From positions 191,501 through 255,500 of the forward strand of contig NC_080060.1 in assembly GCF_026212465.1 (NCBI RefSeq): a stretch of 64,000 nucleotides of DNA, given 5' to 3'. Positions 27,475 through 39,049 of the stretch are shown here, piece by piece (positions within the stretch are counted from its first letter, which is position 1; every line of letters starts with the position of its first letter). The notes beneath the pieces were generated by a model. The model was not told the origin of the DNA, did no database searches, and was given only the letters and a program-made list of their open reading frames with translations. The stretch comes from Amaranthus tricolor. Its lineage: Eukaryota; Streptophyta; Magnoliopsida; Caryophyllales; Amaranthaceae. The position numbers and the translations under genes were made by a program.

Positions 27475-29688
27475 TTAGGTCTTCGGGTCACCGATACCTA
27501 ACTTGCATAGTGTCTGTTTGAACACCTCAGAACTAACAGCCTTTGTAAGGATATCAGCAAGCTAGTCCTTTGATCTGACAAAAGGAAGGCTGATAATATT
27601 ATTTTCCAATTTCTCCTTAATAAAATGTCTGTCAATCTCCACATGTTTGGTTCTATCATGCTGAACTGGATTCTCGGAGATGCTAATAGCAGCTTTGTTA
27701 TCACAAAAAAGTCTGCAAGTTCGTCTTCTCGGAAAGTCTAATTCACTTAGGAGCTTCTTTAACCACATAACTTCAGCTATTCCCTTTGCAATGCCCCGGA
27801 ATTCTGCTTCTGCACTTGAAAGAGCAACTACTTTCTGTTTCTTACTCTTCCATATAACTAGATTGCCTCCAATAAGAGTAAAGTATCCAGATGTAGACCT
27901 CCTATCATCTCTGTCTCCTGCCCAATCAGCATCTGTGTAGGCAATAAGATCTAAGTGTCCATTCTTCTTATAAAATATCCCTCTGCCACTGGTACCTTTA
28001 AGATACCTTAGAATCCTCATAACAGCTGCCATATGGTGAGTTTGGGGTAGGTGCATAAATCTGCTTACAACACTAACTACATATGCAATATCTGGTCTCG
28101 TGTGAGCAAGATAAATAAGTTTCCCGACCAACCTCTGGTATTGTCCCCTATCTGCAAGTTTCTCCCCTTCAATCATCTGTAACCCGTGATGAGTCACAAT
28201 AGGAGTCTCTGCTGGTTTACAATCAATCATACCAGTCTCTGTAAGTAAATCCAAAATATATTTCCGTTGGCTTATAAAGATACCCCTTTTTGACCTCAGA
28301 ACCTCAATGCCAAGGAAATATTTTAGCTGCCCCAAATCTTTCATTTCGAATTCTCTGAAGAGTTGCTTCTTCAAAGTATCAATCTCATGTTTGTCATTTC
28401 CAGTAATAATCATATCATCTACATAAATGATTAGACATGTGATCTTTCCTTGTCGCCGTTTGAGGAACAAAGTGTGATCTGAGTTACTTTGTTTATACCC
28501 AAACTTCCTCATAGCTGCTGTGAACCTTCCAAACCACGCCCTAGGAGACTGCTTCAACCCATAGTGAGCCCTTTTTAGCTTACATCCTTCTCCTGGCTTA
28601 TAGTCACTTGAGAACCCTGGAGGAGCTTTCATGTATACTTCTTCCTCTATTTTCCCATGGAGAAATGCATTCTTCACATCGAATTGATGCAAGGGCCAGT
28701 CTTTATTTGCAGCAACAGAAAACAGGACACGAATAGTATTAAGTTTTGCAACCGGAGAGAAGGTTTCTGAGTAATCAACTCCATAAGTTTGTGTGTACCC
28801 CTGAGCTACAAGTCTGGCTTTAAACCTTTCAATCGTACCATCTGCTTGATATTTTATAGTGTACACCCATTTGCAACCTACCGTTCTCTTTCCTTCTGGT
28901 AGTTTACATTTTTCCCAAGTTTCATTCTTGTTTAGGGCAGAAATTTCTTCTTCCATTGCTTCCTTCCATCTAGGATTCTGTAGGGCTTCTTCAATATTTC
29001 TAGGTATGTTATTGGAGTAGAGAGCAGCATTAAAGGCAACAGCTGAGAGAGAGAGATTGTCATTATTTTCTTTAAGAGGATATCTCGATCTTTGTGCTTC
29101 GAACTCTGGATCATATCTCTTAGGAGGTATACCTCTCGTACTCCTAGGTAGCAACTCATACCTGTGTGGCAACTCCACATCTGCAATATTGTTATCAGAA
29201 ATGCTTTCAACAATTTCAGGAACATTAGAATTTACCTCCTGTAACTCCTCCGGATGCTCAGTGGGTTGGACAGCAGAATCAATCTGAAGATCAATCTGAA
29301 GAGGAGATACTATGTTTTTAGTGACAACATCAGTGGTTTCACCCACTTGTTCTTTTGGTTCCTGATCAATAGTAACTGGATATAATAACCAGCTCAAGTC
29401 ATCACTAGTATTCTCCCCCTGAGGACGAGGCTGGGTATAATAATAAGACTGTTCAAAGAAATCACAGTCCATGGTAGTATACATCCGATTATGTACTAGA
29501 TCATAACACCTGTATCCCTTCTGATGTATCCCATATCCCACAAATACACACTTAAGAGCCCGGGGTTCAAGTTTGGTTTGGGTGTGTGGAGGAAGATGTA
29601 CATAAACCACACATCTAAAGACACGAGGTTGAAGAGAATGGGAGGGAGGTATAGAAACAAAAGAGGCTAGGGTTGCAAGGGAGGTTTT
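27475..29688 (-). pseudogene. Copia reverse transcriptase-RNase H (element 2)
   Basis: In the same frame as the upstream protease/integrase ORF and separated from it by one stop. In order: the integrase C-terminal part (FRCVVYVHLPPHTQTK...CVFVGYG), RT (GCKWVYTIKYQADGTIERFK, then [10 protein letters not shown], and the catalytic YVDDMIITGND), and RNase H (DADWAGDRDDRRSTSGYF, SSAEAEFRGIAKG, CDNKAAISISENPVQHDRTK). A CAG-to-TAG nonsense change at 27562-27564 cuts the frame before the conserved LADILTKA tail, which ends at a normal stop at 27475. The RT catalytic residues are intact. Function would require suppression of the stops, so I score it as a pseudogene. Confidence 0.88.
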
Positions 29689-31275
29689 TTAGTGGAGAGG
29701 TTTGGAGGGTAGACGGTTAGGAAAATAGGTGGCAGTGGCAACGGCTTCAGGCCAGAAAGAGCCAGGTGTATTAGACTCAAGGAGTATAGCCCGAGTAATA
29801 TCGAGAAGAGTACGATTTTTTCGCTCGGCCACTCCATTTTGTTGAGGAGTATATGGGCAAGAGGTTTGATGTATCATGCCATGATCAGAAAAAAAACGTT
29901 TCATAGAAGAGTTAACAAATTCTCCTCCATTATCAGAACGGATAATTTTCGGGGTGGCTTGAAATTGGGTATGAAGCATATTATAAAAAGTAACAAACAC
30001 AGAAAAAACTTCAGATTTGTGTTTAAGAAAATAAACCCAGCTCATACGAGTGCAATCATCAACAAACAGAACATAATAAGAATAAGTACTAGTAGCAAAA
30101 ACAGGGGCTGGTCCCCAAACATCCGAATGTATCAAAGAAAAAGGTGTACTAGTACGAGAAACACTTGATAAGTAAGAATGTCTATGGCTCTTAGCCAAAA
30201 CACAAGTTTCACAATCAAGAGTCAACATTTTATTCTTAACTGAAGGGAACAAAAAATTTAAATAAGCTAGGGAAGGATGACCAAGACGTCGATGCCATAA
30301 CCAGAACAATTGATCAGATGAACCACGAGCAAGCAAAGCTTGACCTTTTTGAGTCGTCTCATCAACATAGTATAATCCTCCTCGTTCAGTACCATGTCCA
30401 ATGACGGTCCCGGTCTGAGCATCCTGCACAACACAACCAGTGGAAGTCATAAGAATAGTACAATCAAGTTCTCGAGTAAGCTGACTAACAGAAAGTAACT
30501 TATGTGATAAAATCGGAACCAATAAACAATTTTTTAAATGCATAGAGGGAGACACATGAATAGAACCGGCACTTTGAACTTTGACACACTCTCCATTAGC
30601 AGTTTTAATATGAGATCGATGGATGGGTTTATGATGGGTCAAATCTTGTGGGTCGAAGGTCATGGTGTCGGTGGCTCCACAATCAAAAATCCAAGGTGAA
30701 TTATTAATTATGGAGCTATGTATTTGGGTTTGTGGGGTATAAGTGGGCCGGTTTTTATGGTTTAAAGGGGAAAAGGAATTATTTTGATTTTTTTTATAAA
30801 TGGGCCGTGGGTTTGTGGGATGCTTAGGGTTTGTGTTGGTGCTGCTATAAAAAGCCAAAAAAGGCAAGTTTTCATTTTCACTCCCTCCTTCACTTGTGGC
30901 CGGTTTTTCCTTTCTCTCTCTAAACCATGCGTCAGTCTCTCCTTCCTCATTTCTGGTTCCTTTTTCATGAGCATCCTCCATTATTTCTTCCTTATACAAA
31001 CCTCCATGGTTGGGATCCTCTTCGCCGGTAACCTCGGCTGTACTGAGGAGGGCTTTGCCGCCGGCCCGGTGTACCGGTGCCTTGGTGGCAACCTTCTTCT
31101 TCTGTAGATCTTCCCACCAATCCGGATAGCCTACGAGCTTGAAACAAGTGTCCTTGGTGTGTCTCGAACCACCACAGTAAGTACACTTCAGGTTTGTTCT
31201 ATCCTCTCGCCGGAGTGACGTTTTTTCCGATCGGTGATGTGCGATGAAGCCACAACCAATTTCTGAGGGGTGATG
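29689..31275 (-). pseudogene. Copia gag C-terminus, protease and integrase (element 2)
   Basis: One open frame carries the gag end with a CCHC knuckle (CTYCGGSRHTKDTC), the protease motif (WIFDCGATDTMTFDP), GAG-pre-integrase (LWHRRLGHPSLAYL), and the integrase core with the D,D,E residues (IHSDVWGP, RSDNGGEFVN, YTPQQNGVAERKNRTL). It stops at TAA 29689-29691, after which the same frame continues in the RT segment, so a single nonsense change is the only break between them. At its upstream end the frame continues into the Cassandra LTR, giving an artificial start about 24 codons outside gag. Confidence 0.88.
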
Positions 31276-31550
31276 TGTAACACCCCGGCCCTTCGGACCG
31301 CTGGTGACTACTCTTGGAGACTGTAAACTAGCCCCACAAATCAACACAAGTCTCTCCAGCGCACTTTGGCCTCACTCGTGCGCACCTGGGAAAACTTCCC
31401 AGGAGGTCACCCATCCTAAGATTGCTCCCCACCAAGCACGCTTAACTGTGGAGTTCTTAGCAAATGGGCTCTCTAGAAAAGAAGATGCACCTTGTTTATA
31501 TGAGTAGTCTATCAATCCTTTTTTTTCAAGCTAAATCTTGGGGTATTACA
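31276..31550 (-). repeat. Cassandra 3' LTR with 5S-like block (31390-31456)
   Basis: TGTAACACCCCGG...GGGGTATTACA, with inverted TGTAATACCCC/GGGGTGTTACA ends. Differs from the other LTR at six positions. Confidence 0.95.
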
Positions 31551-31665
31551 CTCACCCCCACTTAAGAATACAACGTCCTCGTTGGACCATAACTTCAGGA
31601 TCTTTCCCCTCGCTAGGTGCACTGAACACTATCAGCCACGGTCGCAGAGTTGCTCTGATACCATT

Positions 31666-31940
31666 TGTAACACCCCGGCCCCTCGGACCGCTGGTGACTA
31701 CTCTTGGAGACTGTAAACTAGCCCCACAAATCAACACAAGTCTTTCCAGCGCACTTTGGCCTCACTCGTGCGCACCCGGGAAAACTTCCCAGGAGGTCAC
31801 CCATCCTAAGATTGCTCCCCACCAAGCACGCTTAACTGTGGAGTTTTTAGCAAATGGAATCTCTAGAAAAGAAGATGCACCTTGTTTATATGAGTAGTCT
31901 ATCAATCCTTTTTTTTCAAGCTAAATCTTGGGGTATTACA
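31666..31940 (-). repeat. Cassandra 5' LTR with 5S-like block (31785-31846)
   Basis: Same length as the 3' LTR. It carries the same 5S rRNA box A and box C words on the minus strand. Confidence 0.95.
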
Positions 31941-32691
31941 TGATGCCCCAATGATGATGTGTGGACCATAATTCCACGCCTTGAAATCTCCCTTCGAACC
32001 GCCGCATAAGCCATATCTAAAGTTGGGAGAGACACTTGATTTATCAAATCTCGTCTCTCCTTATCAAGAGTTTCATCTAGACCGGCCAAAAACTGGTACA
32101 ATATCTAAGTTTGAATAAATTTATTGAAAATGGTAATGTCCTCATCACTTTTCATAGGATTCGGTTGTCTCCGATCTATTTCTTTCCAAATGGTATTTAG
32201 TTTACTAAAGTAAACCTCAATAGTATCATTATTCTGTTTTATTGTACTTGCCTTTGTACTGAGATCAAAAATTTGGAGCTCGTCTCTTCCACTGCCAAGA
32301 AGAGTTTCAATACCCTTCCATAAATCCCATGCTGTATTGTAATCTAAAAATTGATTAACTAGATCAGAGTCAATATTTGTGATAATTTATGAAAGAACTA
32401 TCGGATCTCTTTGTCTCCATTGTCTGTAACTTGGATCTGCAGGTGTGGGGGGGCGGCAATGATGTGTTTGAGCCGTCCTCTGCTGTCTAAGGCTATGTGC
32501 ATTAGTTTGCACCATTTTGTATAGTTGTGGTAGGTTAATTTTTCGGATATTTTTAGATCTGGTATTGAGTGTTCTGGTTCTGGTTCTGGTTCAAGTTTGT
32601 TGGTTTTGTTTATCTGTTGAAACAGACGAAGCACATGCTCCATCTGTGCCATGGTTAAAGTTTGGTTTTCTGTAATTTCGGAATCAGCCAT
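31941..32691 (-). pseudogene. Copia gag N-terminal and middle part (element 2)
   Basis: Gag begins at ATG 32691 (MADSEITENQTLTMAQMEHV), 87 bp after the primer site. It runs through KLTYHNYTKWCKLMHIALDS, then loses frame in a C/G-rich run at about 32445, ending at a stop at 32398. The correct frame resumes in other ORFs (WDLWKGIETLLGSG near 32310, then YQFLAGLDETLDKERRDL at about 32100-32040) up to the Cassandra insertion. At least one frameshift and two stops are visible. Confidence 0.8.
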
Positions 32692-32779
32692 AGGTAAGGT
32701 AAGGTTTAGAATAATAAAAGTAAATGATGAGGCCAAAAAATGTTCGACAGCCCTGGAACACCTTTCGGCTCTGATACCA

Positions 32780-32977
32780 TGAAACAAGGTAGTAAAACAG
32801 GAATTAGGGTTTGAATACTTCTTGTATTGAATTTGATCAATGGCCAATGTCAAAATATATACACAGCTATGAAACTAAGAAAGGTAAGAAAATAAATACA
32901 GAATAAGAATATTACTGAATATCCTAAATATGTTAAAGAATATTTCTAAGTATCCTAAATATGTTAACTTTCTTACA
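32780..32977 (-). repeat. 5' LTR of copia element 2
   Basis: 198 bp; the tRNA-Met primer site (GCTCTGATACCA on plus, 32768-32779) abuts it. Confidence 0.95.
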
Positions 32978-34339
32978 TTTACATCCTTTAGATTCAGCAA
33001 GTTCTAAATTGGTGTCTATAGTCTTTGATGAACAAGTTTTAGTGATTGGAAGAGATCGATGATTATAAGTCTTGATGCAAAAAATAAAATCTCCTTTGTA
33101 GATGGTAGTTTACCCAAACCTGCTGAAGGATCCTCAGATGAGAGAGCTTGGAACAGATGCAGCAATATGGTCAAGGGATGGATAACTGCTTCCCTAAAGA
33201 GACATGTGGCCAAGGGCATCATGTATTTTAAAACAGCCACTGCCATTTGGAATGATCTTGAGGCAAGATTTGGAAATCCTTCATCATCTCAAATTTATAG
33301 ATTATAAGAAAGGCTTATTAATGTTTTTCAATAACCCAACATGAGCATTGCAGAATATGTTACTAGAGTAAAATCCTTGTGGGAGAAATTGATGATCTTC
33401 GCCCCTTACCAGTTTGTACTTGTAATTTGAACAAAAATTTTCTAAGGCTTCAACAAGATCAACGAGTGATGATGTTCTTGATGAAATTGCATAAAGATCT
33501 TTCCGAAGTTGCTGAGTTCTATCACATGTTACTACAAGAAGAAAGCCATAAAGATCTTAGTAAACCCCTCACTGTTGTTGAACCAATGGCAATTTGCCAC
33601 AGATAAATGGAATTCCTCGCACAACAATAAAACTATTACCAATGGCAAGAAACCAACCTATTTTTGTGAACATTGCAAGGTAGCAGGCCACAACATCAAT
33701 AGATGTTTCAAGATACATGGGTATCCAAGTCGAAACAAGAATACTACAAACAAGAAATATGCAGCTGTTATACATCATGAAGATCATGCAGAACATACTC
33801 CTAATGGTAATCCCTTAGGATTAACGAATGACCAGTATACTAATTTGTTATCTCTTCTTGACAGAAATGACAATGTTGCTCATAATCCTTCCCCAGCAGC
33901 CGGTTCTGCTAATCTTGTAGGTCTTCTTTCTCTAATCTCTCATCTAACCACTACTAAATGGATTATAGATATTGGCTCCACTGATCATATTTGCAATGAC
34001 TTATCGTTATTCACTAATATGACAAATATTTCTGGTGATAACCACAAGATTACTACCCCTGATGGTACTCAACATCAGGTTACTAAAAAGGGGAACATTG
34101 AACTATCTAATAGTATATTACTCAAAGATGTTCTTTATGTTCCTGCATTTCATTTTAATCTTCTCTCTGTATATAAAATAAACTTGGATTTGGGTGTTAC
34201 TATTTCTTTTTCTCAACAAAGTTGTTTTCGCCAAGATCCTTTAATGAAAACCTCTTTGCATCTTGGTAACAATCACCAAGGTTTGTATTACACAATGGTC
34301 CAAAGAAATTTGTCTACATTCAAGCAACACGCATGTTAG
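32978..34339 (+). pseudogene. Copia gag-protease of element 3, degraded
   Basis: After the element 2 insertion gag resumes, shifts frame near 33030, and continues as IISLDAKNKISFVDGSLPKP and AWNRCSNMVKGWITASLKRH (UBN2/retrotran_gag type). Several stops follow between 33305 and 33510. An open frame at 33509-34339 has the CCHC knuckle (CEHCKVAGHNINRC) and a protease with the altered catalytic triplet WIIDIGSTDH, where other copies have D-C/S-G-A. Non-functional. Confidence 0.8.
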
Positions 34340-34369
34340 CCTAGTGCTGCTTTCACCTCATCAAAGCTA

Positions 34370-34990
34370 ATGCTAGAACATGCCAAACTTAGGCATTTGA
34401 GATTAGGTCATGCACCTTTCTCAAAGCTACAAGCTATTTTTCCAGATTTTAATGCAAAGACAATAAAAGATTCCTTGATTTGTACTATTTGCCCAGCTTC
34501 AAGACAACCTAGGCTTCCTTTTCATGATAGTTCTATTAAGAATAGTAATATTTTTGATCTTTTACATATAGATATATGGGGACCATATCCTCATAAAACA
34601 CATCATGGTTGTAATTTTTTCTTGACAATTGTGGATGATTTCGGTAGAATAACTTGGTTTACTTACTAGTGTTGATATGATTAAACATTTGTTTGCTTTT
34701 ATACACACTCAGCTTAGCGCTTATTTTAAAGTTGTCCGTACCGATAACGCCTAGGAATTATGTGAAGGTAATATGCTAATTTTGTTACAATAATTTGGCA
34801 TTGAACGTCAACGCAATTGTAGATACACCCCACAACAAAACGAGATGGTGGAACGTAAGCACAAACATCTTTTGGAAACAGCTCGCGCTTATATTTCCAA
34901 TCTCATGTCCCACCACACTTTTGGGGTGAATGTGTTTTTTGTGCTGCATACTTAATAAATCACCTACCTCTTTAATTTTTAAATAATATA
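34370..34990 (+). pseudogene. Copia integrase remnant of element 3
   Basis: GAG-pre-integrase LRHLRLGHAPFSKL is followed by an integrase start (DLLHIDIWGPYPHKTHHGC, TIVDDFGRITWF) ending in a stop. Further integrase-like words (RYTPQQNEMVERKHKHLLET in broken frame) lie at about 34820-34880. Confidence 0.7.
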
Positions 34991-35429
34991 TCACCTTACA
35001 AAAATTTTTTTGGGAAACCACTTAATAATAATCATTTGCGTTCTTTTGACTGTCTTTGCTTTGTTTCAACACTAAAACAAGGTTGCACAAAATTTTCACC
35101 TAGAGCTAATCCATATATTTTTCTAGGTTACCCCTATGCATAAAAGGCATACAAAGTCTATGACCTAGTTACTTATAAATTTATTATTTCTAGAGATGTC
35201 ATTTTTCATAAAAGGCACTTTCCCTTTCATCAAAAGACTATAAGCAAATCTCCCTTTTCGTCCTTTTATCTGCCTACTTGTACTACTCTTGACTCCTCTT
35301 TTCTTTATGATTTTCCTTTAAACAATCCATCCCATATCCCACCTACTACTACCCCTATGGACAATGACCCTTCACGCCATATCACTACTCTTCCTACACC
35401 GTTTAATGTTCTTGACATAACTTCTTCAC

Positions 35430-37060
35430 CACACATACTTTGCCTAATGTTTCTCAAGTTTTCTTGGCTAAGCAATCACAGTGGCATGAACCGAAGTCAT
35501 ACAAAGATGCAGCTTTCGATCCAGTTTGGCAAGAAGCAATCGAAAAAGAAATCCAAGCCTTACATTCCAATAACACATGGGATTGAGTCCCTCTACCCAG
35601 TGGCAAGAAAGCTATCGGTTCAAAATGGGTATACAAAGTGAACTCCGTTCAGATGGCAGTTTAGAACGACATAAGGCCAGACTTGTTGCTAAGGGTTATC
35701 AACGACGACATAGGATTGACTTTCAAGATACCTTTTCTCCAGTTGTCTGCTTCACCACGATCCGTTGTCTCATTGCTTTGGCTGTCAGTCGCAATTGGCC
35801 CTTGTATCAGATTGATGTCAATAACGCCTTCCTTCATGGAAATCTTTACGAGGATGTCAACATGACTGTTTCGGATGGCATGTCTTGTCCTCCTTACCTG
35901 GTCTGCAAACTCAAAAAATCACTCTATGGTCTTAAGCAATCTTCCAGACAGTGGTTCTCCAAACTTACCATGGAATTTTCTCTTCAAGGGTATACACAAT
36001 CTAAGAAAGATTATTTTGTGTTCACCAAGAAAATGACTACTTCCATTACTATTTTGGCCATTTAAATTGACGATATCATCATCACTGGAGACAGTATTTC
36101 TTCAATTTAGTCCACCAACACTCATCTTCACAAACTCTTTGGGATGAAAGATCTGGGCAAACTTAACTACTTCCTTGGGTTTGAGGTCACTTATGTTGAT
36201 GCCGACCTTATGTTAAGCCAAAGAAAATTTACCACTGACCTTTTAGCTGATTCGGGTATCACATCTTTCAAAAAAGTGGTCACGCCATTACCTCTACATC
36301 TCAAGCTCTATTCTTATGATTTCCCTCCTTTTTCTAATCCAACCTTATACCGATCCCTTATAGGCAAACTTAACTTCCTCACTAATACCCGTCCTGATCT
36401 ATATTTTTCTGTTTAGACTTTAAGCTAATTTATGCAAAACCCAACTGAAGCCCATTTCAAGGCTCTTACTCACACCTTAAACTATGTAGCTGCAACCTCT
36501 GGTCAAGGAAACCTTTTCAAGGGCAGTGACTTTCTCAAGCTTCAAGCCTACTCAGATTCAGACTGGGGTGCGTGTTAGGACACTAGGCGATCCACAACTG
36601 GTTATGTGATACTTTTTGGCAACTCCCCTATCAGCTGAAAAAGTAAAAAATAATCTACTGTCTCTAAATCGTCCTCTGAAGTCGAGTATCGCGCTATGGT
36701 CACCATAGCTTTGGAGATCACATGGGTTGTCAGATTATTAGAGGAAATGGCGTTACTAATTTGAAGCCAGTCACTTTAGAATGTGATAACAAGTCTGCCC
36801 TGCAAATGGCTAAGAATCCGATCCTTCATCATCGAACAAGGCACATAACTATTGATTGCCATTTTACACGCGAAAAGGTTCTTCAAGGTCTCACTGAACT
36901 CCGATATCTTTCTACAAACAAGCAACTAGCTGATGCTTTAACAAAAATAGTTCCTTCTCATCAGTTGCAATACTTGTTGTCCAAGCTTGGTATGACTCAA
37001 CTCACCCCAAGCTTAAGGGGAGATGATAAGGATATGATATATGCCCAAGACATCTGTTAA
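35430..37060 (+). pseudogene. Copia RT-RNase H remnants of element 3
   Basis: Fragments in order: [22 protein letters not shown] and YQIDVNNAFLHGNLYEDVNM (35577-36065), with a stop replacing the first residue of the catalytic Y-x-DD motif (36063). MKDLGKLNYFLGFEV and RSLIGKLNFLTNTRPDLYF follow (36144-36416), then an RNase H stretch with a stop at about 36576. The end ECDNKSALQMAKNPILHHRT and NKQLADALTKIVPSHQL is at 36722-37060. Many stops; certainly dead. Confidence 0.82.
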
Positions 37061-37294
37061 TAGCATGTTCTATCCTTTTTCTTTTGTCTGTATATATCAA
37101 CTATAGTTAGTCCCTCCTTAACCTGTGCTACTTGTCTCTTCTTGTACAGTTAGTTTTGTTCCAGGTTCATTGTCTTGTCCTAAGGCTAATATATCTTTTC
37201 CATCATTACATTGAATAATATTTTTCTGTTCTTCTTTCCTTCTTTTAAGTATTGTTAATTTTTCTTATTTGCTGTTATCCTCGAAACTGTATCA
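37024..37294 (+). repeat. 3' LTR of copia element 3
   Basis: 271 bp, preceded by purine tract AAGGGGAGA and followed by the ATTTT target duplication. Confidence 0.92.
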
Positions 37295-37748
37295 ATTTTA
37301 GACAAGAACGAAGATATTGATTCAAGTACTTCAGGTTGATTTTCCATAGGAACAACACATATATTTAAAACTTTCATGCTAGCCTTCGGCTATACTTAAT
37401 GAACTACATTATGAGATGTCACTAAACTTGAATTATTGCCTCGTAAGTGGTATGGATTTCATCATCCATATTTCAAAATTCATACTCAGATTTTGTTCAC
37501 AAAATTATAAAAGTAGTTAATTAAACTCATCTTTTGCACCAGATATTTGGATTTATAAATTATTAAGTTTCCATAGTTTATATGTTCCAAACTCTATGAA
37601 ACCAACGAAATATAGTCAACTTTTATTTAACGTATCACATCTTAATTAGTCAATAATATATATTCCTGCTTGTATAATATGAATGTTAAGATAAAGAGTT
37701 GGTTTTCTATAATGATGCTCATTTTTCTTATTTAAAACATTTTTTATA

Positions 37749-38003
37749 CTTCCTCCGTTCCAATTTACTTGCAATATTGGAAATAATTGCACTATTTACA
37801 TACATCTCTTTATTTGTGATTAATTTTTAATCTATAAGTTAAAACATTGTCAAGTGAGATCTTGTTTGATTCGTCTCGACATAAAGATTTTTAATATCAA
37901 ATTTTTATAATTTTTTATTATATATAAGTATAGATATTATGAATTGAATTAGTGTATTGGACCGCATAAAAAATAACATTGCTAGTATTTTGAAACGGAA
38001 AAA

Positions 38004-38004
<1 letters not shown>
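37749..38004. mobile_element. Stowaway-type MITE
   Basis: CTTCCTCCGTTCCAATTTAC at left and CCGTTTCAAAATACTAGC (as complement) near the right end, TA on both sides. Forward core AAAACATTGTCAAGTGAGAT then CTTGTTTGATTCGTCTCG. About 256 bp. The right TA flank starts an 81-bp (TA)n tract. Confidence 0.8.

Positions 38005-38085
<81 letters not shown>
38005..38085. repeat. (TA)n microsatellite
   Basis: Continuous TA repeat starting at the MITE target site. Confidence 0.95.
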
Positions 38086-38088
<3 letters not shown>

Positions 38089-38824
38089 ACCTTATTATAA
38101 TTTATTTATAAGAGCTAATCATCCCCTCTATAATCTTTAAGTCAAACTTGAATCAGCTTGATTTATATATTCATTATGATTTAATACATAAAGGTTTTGT
38201 GATTTGTTTATAAGATAAGAATGCTTCTTAAACTTGAAGGAAAGAATCTTGAATTGACACATAAAATGATTTACGAATTACTAGAAATTAAATAATAAGA
38301 TATATAAGGAAACTTGCTACTCACACCTGTTATAACTTGCACAAACCACCAACTAAATCTATACAGATATTCCAACTCCAATTCTCCAAACACTGGTGGG
38401 CCTCCACTGCTAAGATTTGTCAGCCCCACTCTCCGTGTATAAAGACAAAAAAGAATGCTGCATAAAGTTAAAGTCAAAGACTCAAATTCTACCAAAACCC
38501 CATATTATTTGTGTGGAAATTTTTTTTTTCAATTCTTAGAAATTATTATTTTGAACACTATCAAAATGTCATCATTCTTATAAAATTATATTGATATTTA
38601 AATCTTAATATGATACATTCTACAAGCATTACTAAATATTTTGATGACATTTAACAAATATGATATTGATATCTTAAATGTTACAATTGATATTATTATT
38701 TATAGTATTTTTACCCTCTAAAATCCAACAAATACAAATAATGAGAATATAATTAATTCAACAAATACAAATAATATATGTAAATAGCTAGATATATTGA
38801 ACCTCAAACATATATTTTGATTAA

Positions 38825-38947
<123 letters not shown>

Positions 38948-39049
38948 ACACAAATGGAAACATGAAAGCAAACAAAGAGAGTGAAATAAAAAGTGTTGAC
39001 CAAAAATTAGTCCAACCAGCTAGTAGAAGTTTAATAGAGGTAATGTGAC

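Larger units (their letters stand above)
31276..31940 (-). mobile_element. Cassandra-type TRIM with 5S rRNA-derived LTRs
   Basis: A 665-bp element: two 275-bp LTRs (31276-31550 and 31666-31940) around a 115-bp interior with no coding capacity. Target duplication TGATG at 31271-31275 and 31941-31945. On the minus strand the primer site TGGTATCAGAGCAACTC (tRNA-Met) lies 2 nt from the 5' LTR, and a purine tract (AAGTGGGGGTGAG) abuts the 3' LTR. Each LTR carries a 5S rRNA-like block including AGTTAAGCGTGCTTGG (box A) and AGGATGGGTGACCTCCTGGG (box C), the defining trait of Cassandra TRIMs, which are thought to use it as an RNA polymerase III promoter. It is mobilised in trans by other elements. 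Confidence 0.95.
27265..32977 (-). mobile_element. Ty1/copia LTR retrotransposon (element 2), young, split by Cassandra
   Basis: LTRs of 198 bp at 27265-27462 and 32780-32977 differ at only two positions. Target duplication TTTAC at 27260-27264 and 32978-32982. The primer site TGGTATCAGAGC abuts the 5' LTR and an AGGGGGAG purine tract abuts the 3' LTR. Copia order is protease-integrase-RT-RNase H. Coding damage is light: a frameshift and stop in gag, one in-frame stop in integrase (29689-29691) and one near the pol end (27562-27564), plus the Cassandra insertion. Related to elements 1 and 4 (shared gag and CGATDxMTFDP protease). Confidence 0.95.
26763..37294 (+). mobile_element. Ty1/copia LTR retrotransposon (element 3), old, split by element 2
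   Basis: LTRs at 26763-27045 and 37024-37294 and a perfect 5-bp duplication ATTTT (26758-26762, 37295-37299). A primer-site-like TGGTATCCAGC starts at 27046, and a purine tract (AAGGGGAGA) abuts the 3' LTR. The interior runs plus-strand gag, protease, integrase, RT and RNase H with many stops and frameshifts. The LTRs differ by very roughly 6% plus small indels, so this is the oldest level of the nest. Element 2 (27265-32977) interrupts its gag about 78 bp after the ATG at 27187. Confidence 0.93.

Noticed and set aside
31304..31897. ORFs through the Cassandra LTRs
   Set aside because: The repeated peptides arise because the two LTRs are near-identical; Cassandra is non-coding.
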